Shown here piece after piece: positions 25,248 to 37,137 of a stretch of DNA of 64,000 nucleotides. A model generated the notes under the pieces. It was not told where the DNA came from. It was given only the letters and a program-made list of their open reading frames with translations, and searched no databases. The DNA lies in NCBI GenBank assembly GCA_025266875.1, contig JALLLT010000023.1, positions 1 to 64,000 on the forward strand, read 5' to 3'. Each line of letters starts with the position of its first letter. The stretch's first letter is position 1. The position numbers were made by a program, and so were the translations under genes. The stretch is from Fennellomyces sp. T-0311 (lineage: Eukaryota; Mucoromycota; Mucoromycetes; Mucorales; Lichtheimiaceae).

Positions 25248-26654
25248 ATGGATCAAAAGGACCTCGAGAAGGTCGCCGTTCCGCTCGACGACTTTGAACA
25301 GCAGATAGAGCGTGAGAAAGAAAAGCGACAGTATTCCTGGCGAGGCAAGACCTGGAAGGAGCGTCTTTCCTTTTTAAAGAGCCTGAACTTTTGGCGAGTG
25401 CTTATTCTTGGCCAAGGTAATTGTTTGCCATCTTTTTTTTTTCTTTTGGCTTTGTTTATTCATGCGATGTTAGTGCTTGCGTTGTGTATCACCGGCACCG
25501 TGGTCACATCGACCAAGCTTGGCAATGACTACAATTTCAATGCGCCCACAACACAGACATTTCTTGTCTAGTAAGTTTCACAGAGTCGATGGAGATTTAT
25601 AGCTCACCAAGTGTGGCTCAGTGCTGTGCTGGCTCTTATCTACAATCCGTACGCCATCTGGCGCCGTGGATGGAAGGCATGGTTCAACCAATTTTGGGAA
25701 CGGGGTGTTTACTGTAAGTTATTTTATAATGTGCAACGCTGATCAAGATCTTGATGGGAACACACGATAGACTTTTTCCTAGGATGGGTTGATGTCGAAG
25801 GCAACTACATGGTGGTCAAGGCGTACGCATACACCGGCATGTTATCAGTAATGTTACTCGACAGCTGGAGTACCCCCGTATGCGTGATTCTGGCCGTTAT
25901 CTTTTTCCGTGTGCGTTACCGGTGGGTGCAGTACTTGGGTATCTTTTTGGCTCTGTGCGGTACCGGTATGATTGTAGGCAGTGATGCCATGGCAGGTCAA
26001 TCCTGGATGGCAAGCGATCCTGTCAAGGGCAACTTTTTGGTCATTGCCGGAGCCACTTGTTATGGTATCAGTAACACCAGTGTCGAGTATTTGGCACGCA
26101 AGTACCCCATCTACGAGGTCAATGGCAGCTTTACTCTGTTTGCCACGCTCATCAACTTGGTTCAGCTCATGATTCTCGAGCGCAACGAATTCTCGACGTT
26201 TGTGAATCAGGGTGAGGCGGTTGCTATGGTGATTGTGTACACGATCTGTATGGTTGTTTTGTACTCGCTCGCACCAGTCATGTTCCGTTGGGGAAGTGCG
26301 GTGTTGTACAATTTGTCTCTGATGACCAGTGACTTTTGGAGTTTGATTTTTGGTCTTGGTCTTTTCGGCTACACGGTAAGGAAGAAAACAGAAAAACAGA
26401 ATCCGGGTTTTTCTGACTTTTTGTGTCGTTAGGTCGGTTTCTTGTATCCAATTGCGTTTGTTGTCATCATCCTGGGTATTGCCATCTATTATGTCTTCCC
26501 CACACCAGAGCCGATCATCCAGATGCCCAATGACCCGACTCGTCGGCACAAGCGGTTCAAGTGGTTTGGTTTCTGGTACGACACCATCGAGCCACAGGTT
26601 GCTCGATCACCTCCAGAGCAGCTCGAGCTGGCTTCTGAAGAAGCAAAGCACTAG
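25248..26654 (+). CDS. SLC35F1/F2/F6-type drug/metabolite transporter
   Basis: Five exons join in phase to 394 residues: 25248-25416, 25474-25570, 25622-25713, 25771-26375, 26433-26654. The soluble N-terminus contains RGKTWKERLSFLKSLNFWRVLILGQ, typical of the SLC35F group. About ten hydrophobic membrane segments follow. The motif WVDVEGNYMVVKAYAYTGMLSV and the second-half segment GATCYGISNTSVEYLARKYP are hallmarks of this family (SLC35F/DUF914, within the drug/metabolite transporter superfamily). The substrate is not predictable from sequence, and some relatives are put at Golgi, endosomal or plasma membranes. The C-terminus is hydrophilic and acidic. A fourth-intron position inside FGYT|VGF keeps the last helices in frame. 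Confidence 0.9.
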
Positions 26655-27205
26655 TCTTGTTTCCAAGCGACGGTGATGTGGATTGTCACGCAACAAAAAC
26701 ACTCAAAAAAAGAAAACACCATGCATGGAACTCCGAGGAACGTCGACCTTTTTCATCTTTTTCTAGCTTCTTAATTCCCTTTTAGCATCTACATTTACGC
26801 AGTGATATCCTTCCCCGTCGTCATCTCATTTCTAGCTATTTATTTCCCCACTACCCTTTATTATCCATGTATCCCCTCGCGGTTGTAAATTCTAAGCGGC
26901 TGGCACTTACGTCTTTGGCCAGTCTGTAAAGAAAAAGACGTTTCTCCCGCACATAACAGAGATCCTCCCTCTCCCCTTCCGAAGCGCATTGGCTCTCGCT
27001 TGCTTTTTCAGAGTGGCCAATGTCGCAGATGCAGGTAACGGAGTAAAGTATGTGTCACTAACTCGCCTCTTTAGATCTCAGCAGCCGCACAGGTGGGTAC
27101 AGACGAGCTAACTAGCATCAAACGCTTTGGACTACAATGCATAAATAAACACCAGACATTCCCTTTAACTATTAACATGGTTTTTTTATTTAAAGTAGAG
27201 GCAGG
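26655..27205. other. Convergent intergenic gap
   Basis: 3' regions of the transporter (+) and spermidine synthase (-) face each other. C/T-rich stretches and a T run near 27181 are present. No gene, RNA or repeat is seen. Confidence 0.5.
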
Positions 27206-28325
<1,120 letters not shown>

Positions 28326-30811
28326 TATTAAGTTGTTGGAAAGAAGGAAGAAAGAAAAATATTTTTTTGGCTACTCGGTTTTGAAGTGTCCGCGTGCGTT
28401 TAAGCGCCGATGGCATTGCTGATTGCCTGTCAAAAATAGGGCGCAAGTTCCCGGCGCCACTTGCCGCGCCCGCCTTTCTTTCATTCATAAAGTAATTTCC
28501 CTTTCACTTCTCCTGAAAAGAATGTCAACGAAATTCTTGCTTCATAGAGAAAGCACTCGGATTAGCCTGATTTAGTGATACCGATCGATGTTTGTTGTCC
28601 TTCGAAACTTAGTCTGCATAACCCTTGTTGCCATAGTATTTTGGCGTCTCCGATCATACCGCTTTTCCACACAGAATGGCTGCCACCTGATTAAGTCATT
28701 GTTCAGATCTCTTACTCCCCTAACTAGGAGAGAATGTATACTTTTTGATGTTTACACTTACGCTTTGTTGTGGTTCGTACGTAGCCAATTAGGTAACCTT
28801 TCATACGTCAGGCTGGGGATTTAAAGTTCAATAGTGAACTAACCATTAGTAGACACACTGAAGATGCTCAATTCTCTTCTACATGGTCACATCTTAAAGG
28901 AAGATATGCAAAACAGATTCATGATGAAGAAGCCACCACCGGCGCCGGGCGCCGGACACTAAATACTTTTTTTTTTGTAACGAAGGCTCGATTCCAGTAG
29001 CTGTTCGGATCAGCTAGATCACAGCAAAGCATGAGGTTTACTGTAATGGGCATAACTATCTTATCACTGTCAAACTAAAGTATACTTTTGTATGATCGAC
29101 AGGCACGTCTTCATCGCTCTCATTATAAACTCTAACCAGATAAAACTGATCCATGTAAATAGTGCAGCGTCGGCATATTTTTGTGTGCAAAAGAAAAAGA
29201 GCGCTGCTATGACTCAAACCTAAAAGTGACCAATGACGAAACACCTTAAGCAAAGGTAGCATCCAGACCACCGTACCTGCATGCAAGTTATTCTACAACC
29301 TTTTATAATGATATGTAACTGTTTTTTGTTGGCATGGCGAAAAAGGTTAGCTTGGTCCGAGCATCTTGGTATGGCAACGTCAACGTTAGCTTTGATCATG
29401 CATGACATATGTATAAGTACGCTCCAATTGGCTTTTTTTTCGCCTTTTTTCTTTTAACATCTTTACGTATAGTGGTAAAGTTCAGCATTTGCATTCGATT
29501 TCGTACACGAGATAATTGAATATTGATATATAATAAGCACAGAAAACTCCCTCTCTTTAATGATACAACAGCTGAGGTACATGGGCTCTTACCGGTAAGG
29601 ATACGTTCATATATTCTGAAGCCATAACAAGACACATCAGTGTATTTAGTTAGTATACAAGATACTAAAATGTTTCACTATTGCATATGATACATTTTGA
29701 ATGGCTTTGCTTTTGGATTTCTACGCCGTTCCTTCAAGATAGCTAGTAATTGTAATCTTCCCTGGGACCGTATTCCTCAGGCTTTTTACTGGTGCGTATG
29801 TACATAAGTATTAGATAATTTAAACTCTTACCCTCAAATGATGTAGGATTTCCTGAAGGTCCCGTTAAAATTTTATAACATCCTTTTCCAGATCCTTTTA
29901 CAGAGAAGCCTAGGCCATGCTTTCACTTAATATAGCCTATGCAATTATGCAGCGTGAAAGACTGACAGTCTTGATACGGACAGTACTTTATGCCTTCGCA
30001 TACGGTATATGTGTTAACGAGTAGCATTACATCTTCAAAAGGGACAATAAGACTGTTCTATAAAATAATTTGAGGAAACCGGTTACTCATAACTATATTA
30101 AATACTATTTCACTTAATGTTCGCTTAAAAGCAATTGGAGCTATACGCACAAGTTTATTCAGGAAATTCTCTGTTATATGATGAATGATCAGACAATCAA
30201 TGTCGGTCGAGATTGCCTATCCATTATCTCTCCATATGAAGTTCTGAGAACACCGAAACTGAACCTAGGATAATCATCGCACTGGACTTGTCGAAAGGTA
30301 TTTCTACGAATACTATGTGTAGAAAAAGGTCGGACACATTCTGATAGTAGAGGCAATAATGTTAGTTATAGTATTGTCATACTTTAGCATCATTTGGTAG
30401 TGATATGATGTAATTTATCATATAAACTCTACAATTGGCAAAATCAAACAAACCGCCTCCTGGAGTTTTTAGGACATAACGCTTGTTGACAGAAAGGGGA
30501 AAGTTGGGAAAATCACCGTAGTGGATGCTTTGAACATGACGGGGTAATTGACATTGGCTAGTGTAATTAGTTCAAAAAGTATTGGTTTTATTGGAAGACT
30601 ATGAGACCTGCCCCTATAGGGATTTGGTCGCTTCCTTGCGGTACAAATGTATAGATATAAAAATAAAGGAGCTGATGCCATGTCTGAAAACCCTCTGATT
30701 GGGAAAAAGACAGGCAAGTGCAGTAGAAGGTTATTAAAAGTAGTGCGAAGAAAAGAACTGGGTAGGCATGATGTCATATAAAATTGCTGGGGATATAAAA
30801 GTGTGACCCCT

Positions 30812-30964
30812 CTATGGGTGATTTCTTGTGGTTGTGGGTGCGCTGCCTTGTAGGGCCTCTTCTGGCGCGGGTTCGTCCTCATCGTACTCTTCATCGGGGT
30901 GACTCAGTTTCTCGATTTTACGAAGGACATGCCTTCTTCCATTTACCACGGGTCAGACCAGTAT
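30812..30964 (-). pseudogene. Frameshifted terminal-exon relic, unknown family
   Basis: After a plausible TTCAG acceptor, the minus strand reads TGLTRGKWKKACPS and then stops. One base away in another frame it continues IEKLSHPDEEYDEDEPAPEE... to a TAG at 30812. The composition (basic helix, then an acidic Pro-rich tail) is protein-like and unlikely in random AT-rich DNA. No splice pair joins the two frames, so I infer a frameshifted remnant. I do not recognise the protein. Confidence 0.3.
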
Positions 30965-31561
30965 CTGAACGTGGTAAGCTATTCATTATGTGGTCAAGGG
31001 GGCTAGTGTAATTATGCACGCACTTTTTAATATAGACAATACTAATACCATACTTCTCTGTGAGTTAAAAGTCAAAGGGTGCGTATTAATTACATTTTCT
31101 AGGTGTTTCTACGTACAAGGATTTTCTGATTCTGTATATTGCTTGATAAGTTATATTTTACTAGTTGAGCCAAGTACTATTAAAAAAGAACATGCATTCC
31201 AAGGCTAGCTTTAAACCTCTTCCGTGAATCCACATTACAAAAGTAGCGAGTTTCCCACCTTCAGTACTTCTTCTTTGACTTTTACAAAAACCTTTTGCTC
31301 TCGTAGCTTGACCCTTTAGTAAGATTACTCACGACACAACGGAATATCAGCATTAACACCATTTTGAGTTGGGGCGCTATCGTGTAACACGTTTCTTAAA
31401 ACCGTTACAGGCCGCAACTTCATGACTCGAGCTGGGTGCGACGAATTACGAAAAGTTAGGTTGTGTGTTGAATCCGGCCATGATGAACTGTTGCTTAGCT
31501 ACTGTCTTTGTGATGCAAGCGAATGGACGCTGACTTCGGTCGACAAACCGGTAGCTGATAC

Positions 31562-32100
31562 TTAAACTGTTGTATCCGTGTTGATCTGCTGTTCAGCGGC
31601 AGCAAAGGCGTGCTCAATATGTGAAACCACTGGCTCTATACGTGTATCCACGCGTTCTATAGTTGATGTCAAAGAAAAAGAGACAGTATCATGTTCCTAG
31701 GTTCTGCAGCTAAAGATAAGAATGAGGGGGAACATGACTATGTTAGCATACAATTCTTTGATGCAGGAATTGTTATGCGTAGTAGATAACTTTATTGCGA
31801 CCGAAACTATTCGATTATATATAGCTATAATCGCTTTTCGAACACGTCAGTGACCATCAGCCTTTCACGTTCTCCCAATGGCCCTTCACCATATCTCCAA
31901 GCCTACCTCCTTATTAGGAATCTCATCTAACTCAAGTAATTGAAGGAAAAGTAGGTCTCGGAGAAAGTTTCATTCTTGTGATCTGCTTGTAGCTTTTCAA
32001 AGGTGGTCTTTTGATAAAGAAACTGGTTAGGTGAGTTTACCACCTCTATAGCTGTATCACGTAAGTACGCGTACTTTGAATGATTGAATAAGAAGCATGA
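31562..32100 (-). pseudogene. Degraded helical-protein gene relic
   Basis: Three minus-strand stretches in different frames read like one protein. They are LRDTAIEVVNSPNQFLYQ... (about 32080-31970), LLFLQLLELDEIPNKEVG (about 31960-31900) with GPLGERERLMVTDVFEKR just after it, and SLTSTIERVDTRIEPVVSHI... ending at a TAA at 31562. The last may follow a CTAG acceptor. At least two frame changes have no splice explanation. The LLFLQLLELDEI part is reminiscent of a BAG-type helix, but that is only an impression. It is best read as a pseudogene. Confidence 0.3.
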
Positions 32101-33521
32101 GGTGCGTATATTACTGAAGTGCTGATGATTATTGAATATAACGCCTACTTTAACAATAGGTATTGTAGCAGATACAATAAATAGTGATGCTTTCAATATA
32201 AAGTGAGTGAGGTACGTACGCAAGTTACATATTCGGAAAAAAGGCACATTATATACCGTATGAGAGTCTAGTTAAGTCGCATGCTCAGCAATAGACGTCC
32301 GTGCGTCAATGGCGTAGCAAAGAGTTATATATCTATTTATGCACATCGCAAAAATTTTAATGCGATGTACAAGAATATTAGGAATTTTCTTTGGAGCTTT
32401 TTTTAGTATGCTCTTTGCAATGATGCTTTTTTTTAATAAATGCAAATGAGCGCTGATGAAGCTAGAAACCTTATTACTGTGGCTAAGTAATTTATATAAT
32501 TTAACTTTTGTCGAGATATGCAGGGACTTTAGTAATAGATGAACCATCGTATTTTAACACTGTCATTAAGTGTCATGAGCTGAGCATTCGGATGCGGATG
32601 ATAAACTTTGTTTTATGTACGTGAACTTATTGATTGCTTTCTGCTCAGCCGGAAAATATATAAACCCTTACAACTTTAATTACCTGCTCCTTGGCGTCGC
32701 AGTTATCGATCATCTCGGCAGCTGCAGTAGATCAAGAGACCAGCCTTGTGTACCAATCAAGATTGTTTTTCTCACAAAGATAAAACTATCTGGATTCGAT
32801 CAAGCTTTTTTGTTGTAGTAACCCTGGAAAAACAGTAATAGTTACACTAGTACCTTTAAAATCCTTCATATCACTTGCTTTAAAGTAATGTCGTTTTATC
32901 GAGTAACTGACATTTTTAGTTCTACTCATATAACACGAAATGGTGTTTGTACCAGCATAAAAGAAAAGGTCTCGAACGTTTCAGATAAAAATTCCTCGGT
33001 GGCGCAATTGGCCAGGGTAACTCTTATTTAAATAGCTCACCTTTTTACTGCACAGAACTACATATTTTAATACTCTTAGAAGGTTATTTGCGAAATATAA
33101 TGCCCCAAACTCGTATCGTTGTCTTCTGATGCCTTCAGCATATAGAACGAGAAGGGCATTGGTAATAAAAGGTAATAAATAGGTCGAGTCTAGTACGGGG
33201 ACCATGTTACAACGTTTAAACCTGTTTTTCATGTAAGAAAAAAATGTAGCATATCGTACATGTCTTTATAAAAAAAAAACGTGGCATAGATACTTTATTT
33301 TTCCAACTAAGATGAAGTCCAAGTCATGTGTGTGTAATGTTGCACCTGAAAGTGTCAGAAATATAAATACAGTAGGAAAAAAAGCATTCGCTTGTGAAAT
33401 AACGATTCGGTCGATCGGATAGGAAATTGGGGGACTCAAAACAATGAGAGAAAAAAAAGCTTATAAAAAGAGAATTGATAGGAGGATACGACTTTTTTCA
33501 CCTTTTCCTAACTTTGCTATC

Positions 33522-34035
33522 ATGAACAACAAAACGCTCGTTGAACGCCTTCAAGAACTTCTCAAGAGACCCACTTGCCCTGATGGCCTTGTTATCACCA
33601 TGATTGATCCTAAAGATGGCAAGCCAAAGACGGACCTGTATTGCTACTTTTGTGGCTCCAGTATGTAAAAGCTAAATGTTCATTTTTACGTTTTATTAAC
33701 ATATACAATACACGAATAGCCAAGCACAAATCAAGCGATTGCGTAAGTTTTGCATATACAACACTTTAGCACAGTTCATTAATGTGTTCTACTCCTTGAT
33801 TATATATTTTTTGTTCAGCCAAGGTGTGTAATGATAGTTCGCTAAATTAATACGTGATCTACGAGACTCACATTTAATATTAAATTTTTTAAGCTATGCT
33901 TCGGATGTGAGAGATTTGATTCTTTCTGACAAGACTTTTCGTGAAACAATTGGCAGCACGACGCGAGCCAGTATTCTTTATTCCAACAGCCTGGAATTGG
34001 AGCAGCAGAAAGCTGCAAAGAGCCAGAAACGCTAG
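33522..34035 (+). CDS. Small CCHC zinc-knuckle protein with a 5-nt microexon
   Basis: Four exons, 33522-33660, 33720-33742, 33819-33823 and 33894-34035, join in phase to 102 residues. The N-terminus (MNNKTLVERLQELLKR...) is followed by a zinc knuckle CYFCGSTKHKSSDC, an exact CX2CX4HX4C, that forms only when exons 1 and 2 are joined. Exon 3 is the 5-base microexon CCAAG, bounded by TTCAG and GTGTGT. It supplies the Pro that commonly follows the last Cys of a knuckle and restores the frame into SYASDVRDLILSDKTF and a Gln/Lys-rich helix. A TATA-like CTTATAAAAAG lies about 60 bp upstream of the start. I do not recognise a named family; RNA binding is inferred from the knuckle. A retroelement Gag fragment is the main alternative, but the intron structure argues against it. 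Confidence 0.6.
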
Positions 34036-35094
34036 CCTAGCTTGTACGTAAATTCTCACAACTTGTATGTATCGATCGCAAAAGTCACTCCTTATATAGC
34101 AATTTCCCTCCCTCCCTTTCCTTTCATTCATGTTGTAACTATCAGCTACTCCAATCATATGGCTAGGACAGAATAAAGTATAGTTTGAAAAAGTCCTTTC
34201 TTATTACCTGGCGCAAGTATAATTATAATAAAAAGAATGAAATCTTATTTAGAGACCAAAACCTGTAAACTTCAATTGTTTTTTTTCGGGATATGCAATT
34301 AAGTTCCATGCATGTTCTAGACGTCAGATTCCCGCGCATGGTCTAGGCGTCGAACCCCCGTGCATGGCCTAGACATTTAGTTTTTATGCATATTTTAGTT
34401 ATGGTGCGCAGCTCTTAATCTATATTTTAGATACCTAATTCTTCTAGATAGGTGTGTAGGATGACTGGACTGCTAAATTACAGGATAGTATGTTTGTTAA
34501 GTAAAAGTAGCAAGAATGTCCTTTAAATAATAGCGTTCACTGGGTAGTTCGGACGATGGTCTCGAGATGACTAATGTCACTCTTTTGCCAGTATGGCTAC
34601 GTGCATAAACAGGTTTTGTTAAAGTAAATTGCCTGCGACTTATCAGTAGTAATCGTTCCCAAATGTTCTATACTTGTACGTTCGTATAAACGATATAATG
34701 TGAATAACTAGTATATGGAGTCAATAGTGTGTATAGCGATCGGTTGATGATAGTTTGCAGTAATAGCACCATGATATAGCATAAAAAAGTCTCTGTATAG
34801 ATAAGGCTCGCGAAGAAGCCCTTCGATCTGGAGAAATATATATTATTGATCTTGGAACATATGCTTTGCGTGCAGAATACTTAACATAATAAGGCGTTTG
34901 TAATATGTTATCGTACATTCTGCCTTAATAAATGTTATATTGACCTTTCATTTAATCCAATGCAAGTATGGATTGACCAGAGAATACTGCAGTACAACCA
35001 AAGATGTAAGCGAAGGCTATATAAGTAAACACATCATTCAAGTAGTGAAGATTGAATTAAAGTCAGACGTTCCCAGGTACCAGCTTGACGAATA
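34036..35094. other. Intergenic with a short tandem repeat
   Basis: About 1 kb between the zinc-knuckle gene and PCCB. It contains the 26-bp tandem repeat at 34311-34398 (listed separately). The remainder is AT-rich with no gene seen, and the last 150 bp would hold the PCCB promoter. Confidence 0.5.
34311..34398. repeat. 26-bp imperfect tandem repeat, about 3.4 copies
   Basis: Units start at 34311, 34337, 34363 and 34389 (partial). Each begins with a variant of CATGxxCTAG followed by 16 less conserved bases. The spacing is exactly 26 bp for the three full units. No coding context or function is apparent. Confidence 0.6.
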
Positions 35095-36946
35095 ATGCTT
35101 GCAGCAAACGGTACACGTTTATGGCGACGAGTCATTGTCTCTTATCCAAAGCAGATTCCACGTTACTACACTTCGATTGCCGCGAAGAGACAAGAAGCTT
35201 ATGAAGGTGGCGGTGAAACCAAACGCAAAGCACAACATGACAAGGTAGTTGAGCGATTATCATTGTCGTTTCCAAAAGCTTAATTGCGTTGTTAGGGGAA
35301 GTTAACCGTGCGCGAACGCCTTGATTTGTTGTTGGATACAGGATCGTTTCGAGAATACGATGCATTTGTCGAGCATCAATGCACTGATTTCGGCATGGAT
35401 TCTAAAAAGGCATGCAGTTTAAAGTGTCGTGAGAAAATAAGAAAGCACTGACAACAAGCAAAGATTGCCAGTGACGGTATGGTGACTGGACACGGCACAA
35501 TTCATGGACGACGAGTGTTTGTGTACGGCTATGATTTTACGGTATTTGGTGGCAGTCTTTCGCGCACGAACGCGAACAAAATCCTCAAAGTGATGGATCA
35601 AGCAATGCTTGTGGGAGCACCCGTGATTGGATTACAGGATTCGGGCGGTGCCAGGATCCAAGAGGGCGTGAGTTCACTTACCGGTTATGCGGATATATTT
35701 CAAAAGAACGTATTGGCTTCAGGTGTGGTGCCCCAGCTCTCACTCATTATGGGACCGTGTGCTGGAGGAGCTGTGTATTCGCCTGCGTTGACCGATTTTG
35801 TGTTTATGGTGCGCGACACATCGCATATGTTTGTCACGGGTCCCGATGTTGTCAAGGCTGTCACGAACGAGCAAGTGACTCAGGAAGCATTGGGTGGCGC
35901 AAGGGCACATACTGTCAAGAGTGGCGTTGCAAATAACGCATATGCTAATGATATGGAAGCGTTACAAAGAATGCGCGATTTGGTGGATTACCTCCCCTTG
36001 TCGAATCGTGAGCAGGCACCTGTACGACCTTCCGAGGATCCAGTTGATCGTGACGACGAGGCCCTTGATACCATTGTGCCGATCAACTCCAACATGGCCT
36101 ATGATATGCGTGAAGTGATCCAAAGAGTATGTCGCTCCAACTCTTTCTACCACAGTTTAACCTTTAAAAAATAGGTCGTCGATCGTCATTCGTTCTTTGA
36201 GATTAGTCCAGAATACGCTTCCAATATTTTGGTTGGATTCAGTCGACTGGCAGGCCAGACTGTGGGTATTGTTGCAAATCAGCCCCTTATTTCATCGGGT
36301 GCACTCGACATAGACGCATCTGTAAAAGCAGCACGTTTCATTCGGTTCTGTGATGCATTCAATATTCCTCTTGTGTCATTTGTGGATGTGCCTGGGTTCT
36401 TGCCCGGCACTACTCAGGAGCATGGCGGAATCATTCGCCACGGGGCTAAACTGTTGTATGCCTATTGCGAAGCAACAGTACCAAAATTGACAGTGATCAC
36501 ACGGAAAGCATATGGTGGCGCATACATTGTCATGAGCTCCAAACAGCTGCGAGGGGATTACAAGTTTGTATCTTGGTACGTTGAAATTTAAGAACTTTGT
36601 ACTAACCAATGTTTCAAAACAGTGTTGCTTGGCCGACAGCAGAAATTGCCGTCATGGGTGCTGCAGGAGCAGTGGAAATTATCTTTAGGAACAAGGCTGG
36701 CAAGGAAGCTCTGGAAGCCGAATATAAGGAAAAATTTACAACTCCATTAGCAGCGGCACGACAGGGATATCTGGATGATATCATTGAACCAAGGTATAGA
36801 GCGAGACTTAAAAAAGGTCGACGCAATGTTCTGAATGCTGTGTAATATTTAGAGAAACACGTGCACGTTTGATTGAGCAGCTGGATCTGCTCAAGACCAA
36901 ATCAATGCAAAATCCATGGAAGAAGCACGGTACTATCCCGTTATAA
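35095..36946 (+). CDS. PCCB: Propionyl-CoA carboxylase beta chain, mitochondrial
   Basis: Six exons, 35095-35244, 35296-35409, 35464-36126, 36175-36575, 36623-36793 and 36853-36946, join in phase to 530 residues. This is the carboxyltransferase subunit, which moves CO2 from biotin on the alpha chain to propionyl-CoA to make methylmalonyl-CoA. The first 35 or so residues are basic and hydroxylated ([20 protein letters not shown]), fitting a mitochondrial targeting sequence. Conserved segments include [98 protein letters not shown] and [19 protein letters not shown]. The end (WKKHGTIPL) matches the family terminus. Intron 2 (35410-35463) appears to use a GC donor. A 3-methylcrotonyl-CoA carboxylase identity is less likely from the motifs. 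The alpha chain is not in the window. Confidence 0.96.
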
Positions 36947-37137
36947 GAAGTCTGTAATTGTCGGTGGTTGTGTGAATCAACCGAATGAGAAGATTAAAAA
37001 CAGAGTTTATTGATTACATTAGATTACTAAAAGAGAATGAAAAAGGAGAAAAGGTGCGAACACCCCCATATATATTAAGTGTATGATAGAGCAAAGCTGC
37101 AAAGTATAAGATTAGGGAGAATATACTTTCATTGTTT

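Larger units (their letters stand above)
28326..33521. other. Five-kb gene-poor region with coding relics
   Basis: No intact gene is visible. Two broken minus-strand coding relics are listed separately at 30812-30964 and about 31562-32100. A further short minus-strand stretch at 29056-29170 reads like protein (MDQFYLVRVYNESDEDV) but is isolated. Near 32992-33020 a sequence resembles the 5' half of a tRNA gene without a 3' half. The rest is AT-rich with no motif I recognise. Confidence 0.45.

Noticed and set aside
25854..26549. 231-residue minus-strand frame
   Set aside because: It lies opposite the SLC35F transporter exons and shows no membrane or domain pattern of its own.
36229..36591. Apparent separate 120-residue carboxylase gene
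   Set aside because: It is exon 4 of PCCB. Phases join exactly to the exons on both sides.
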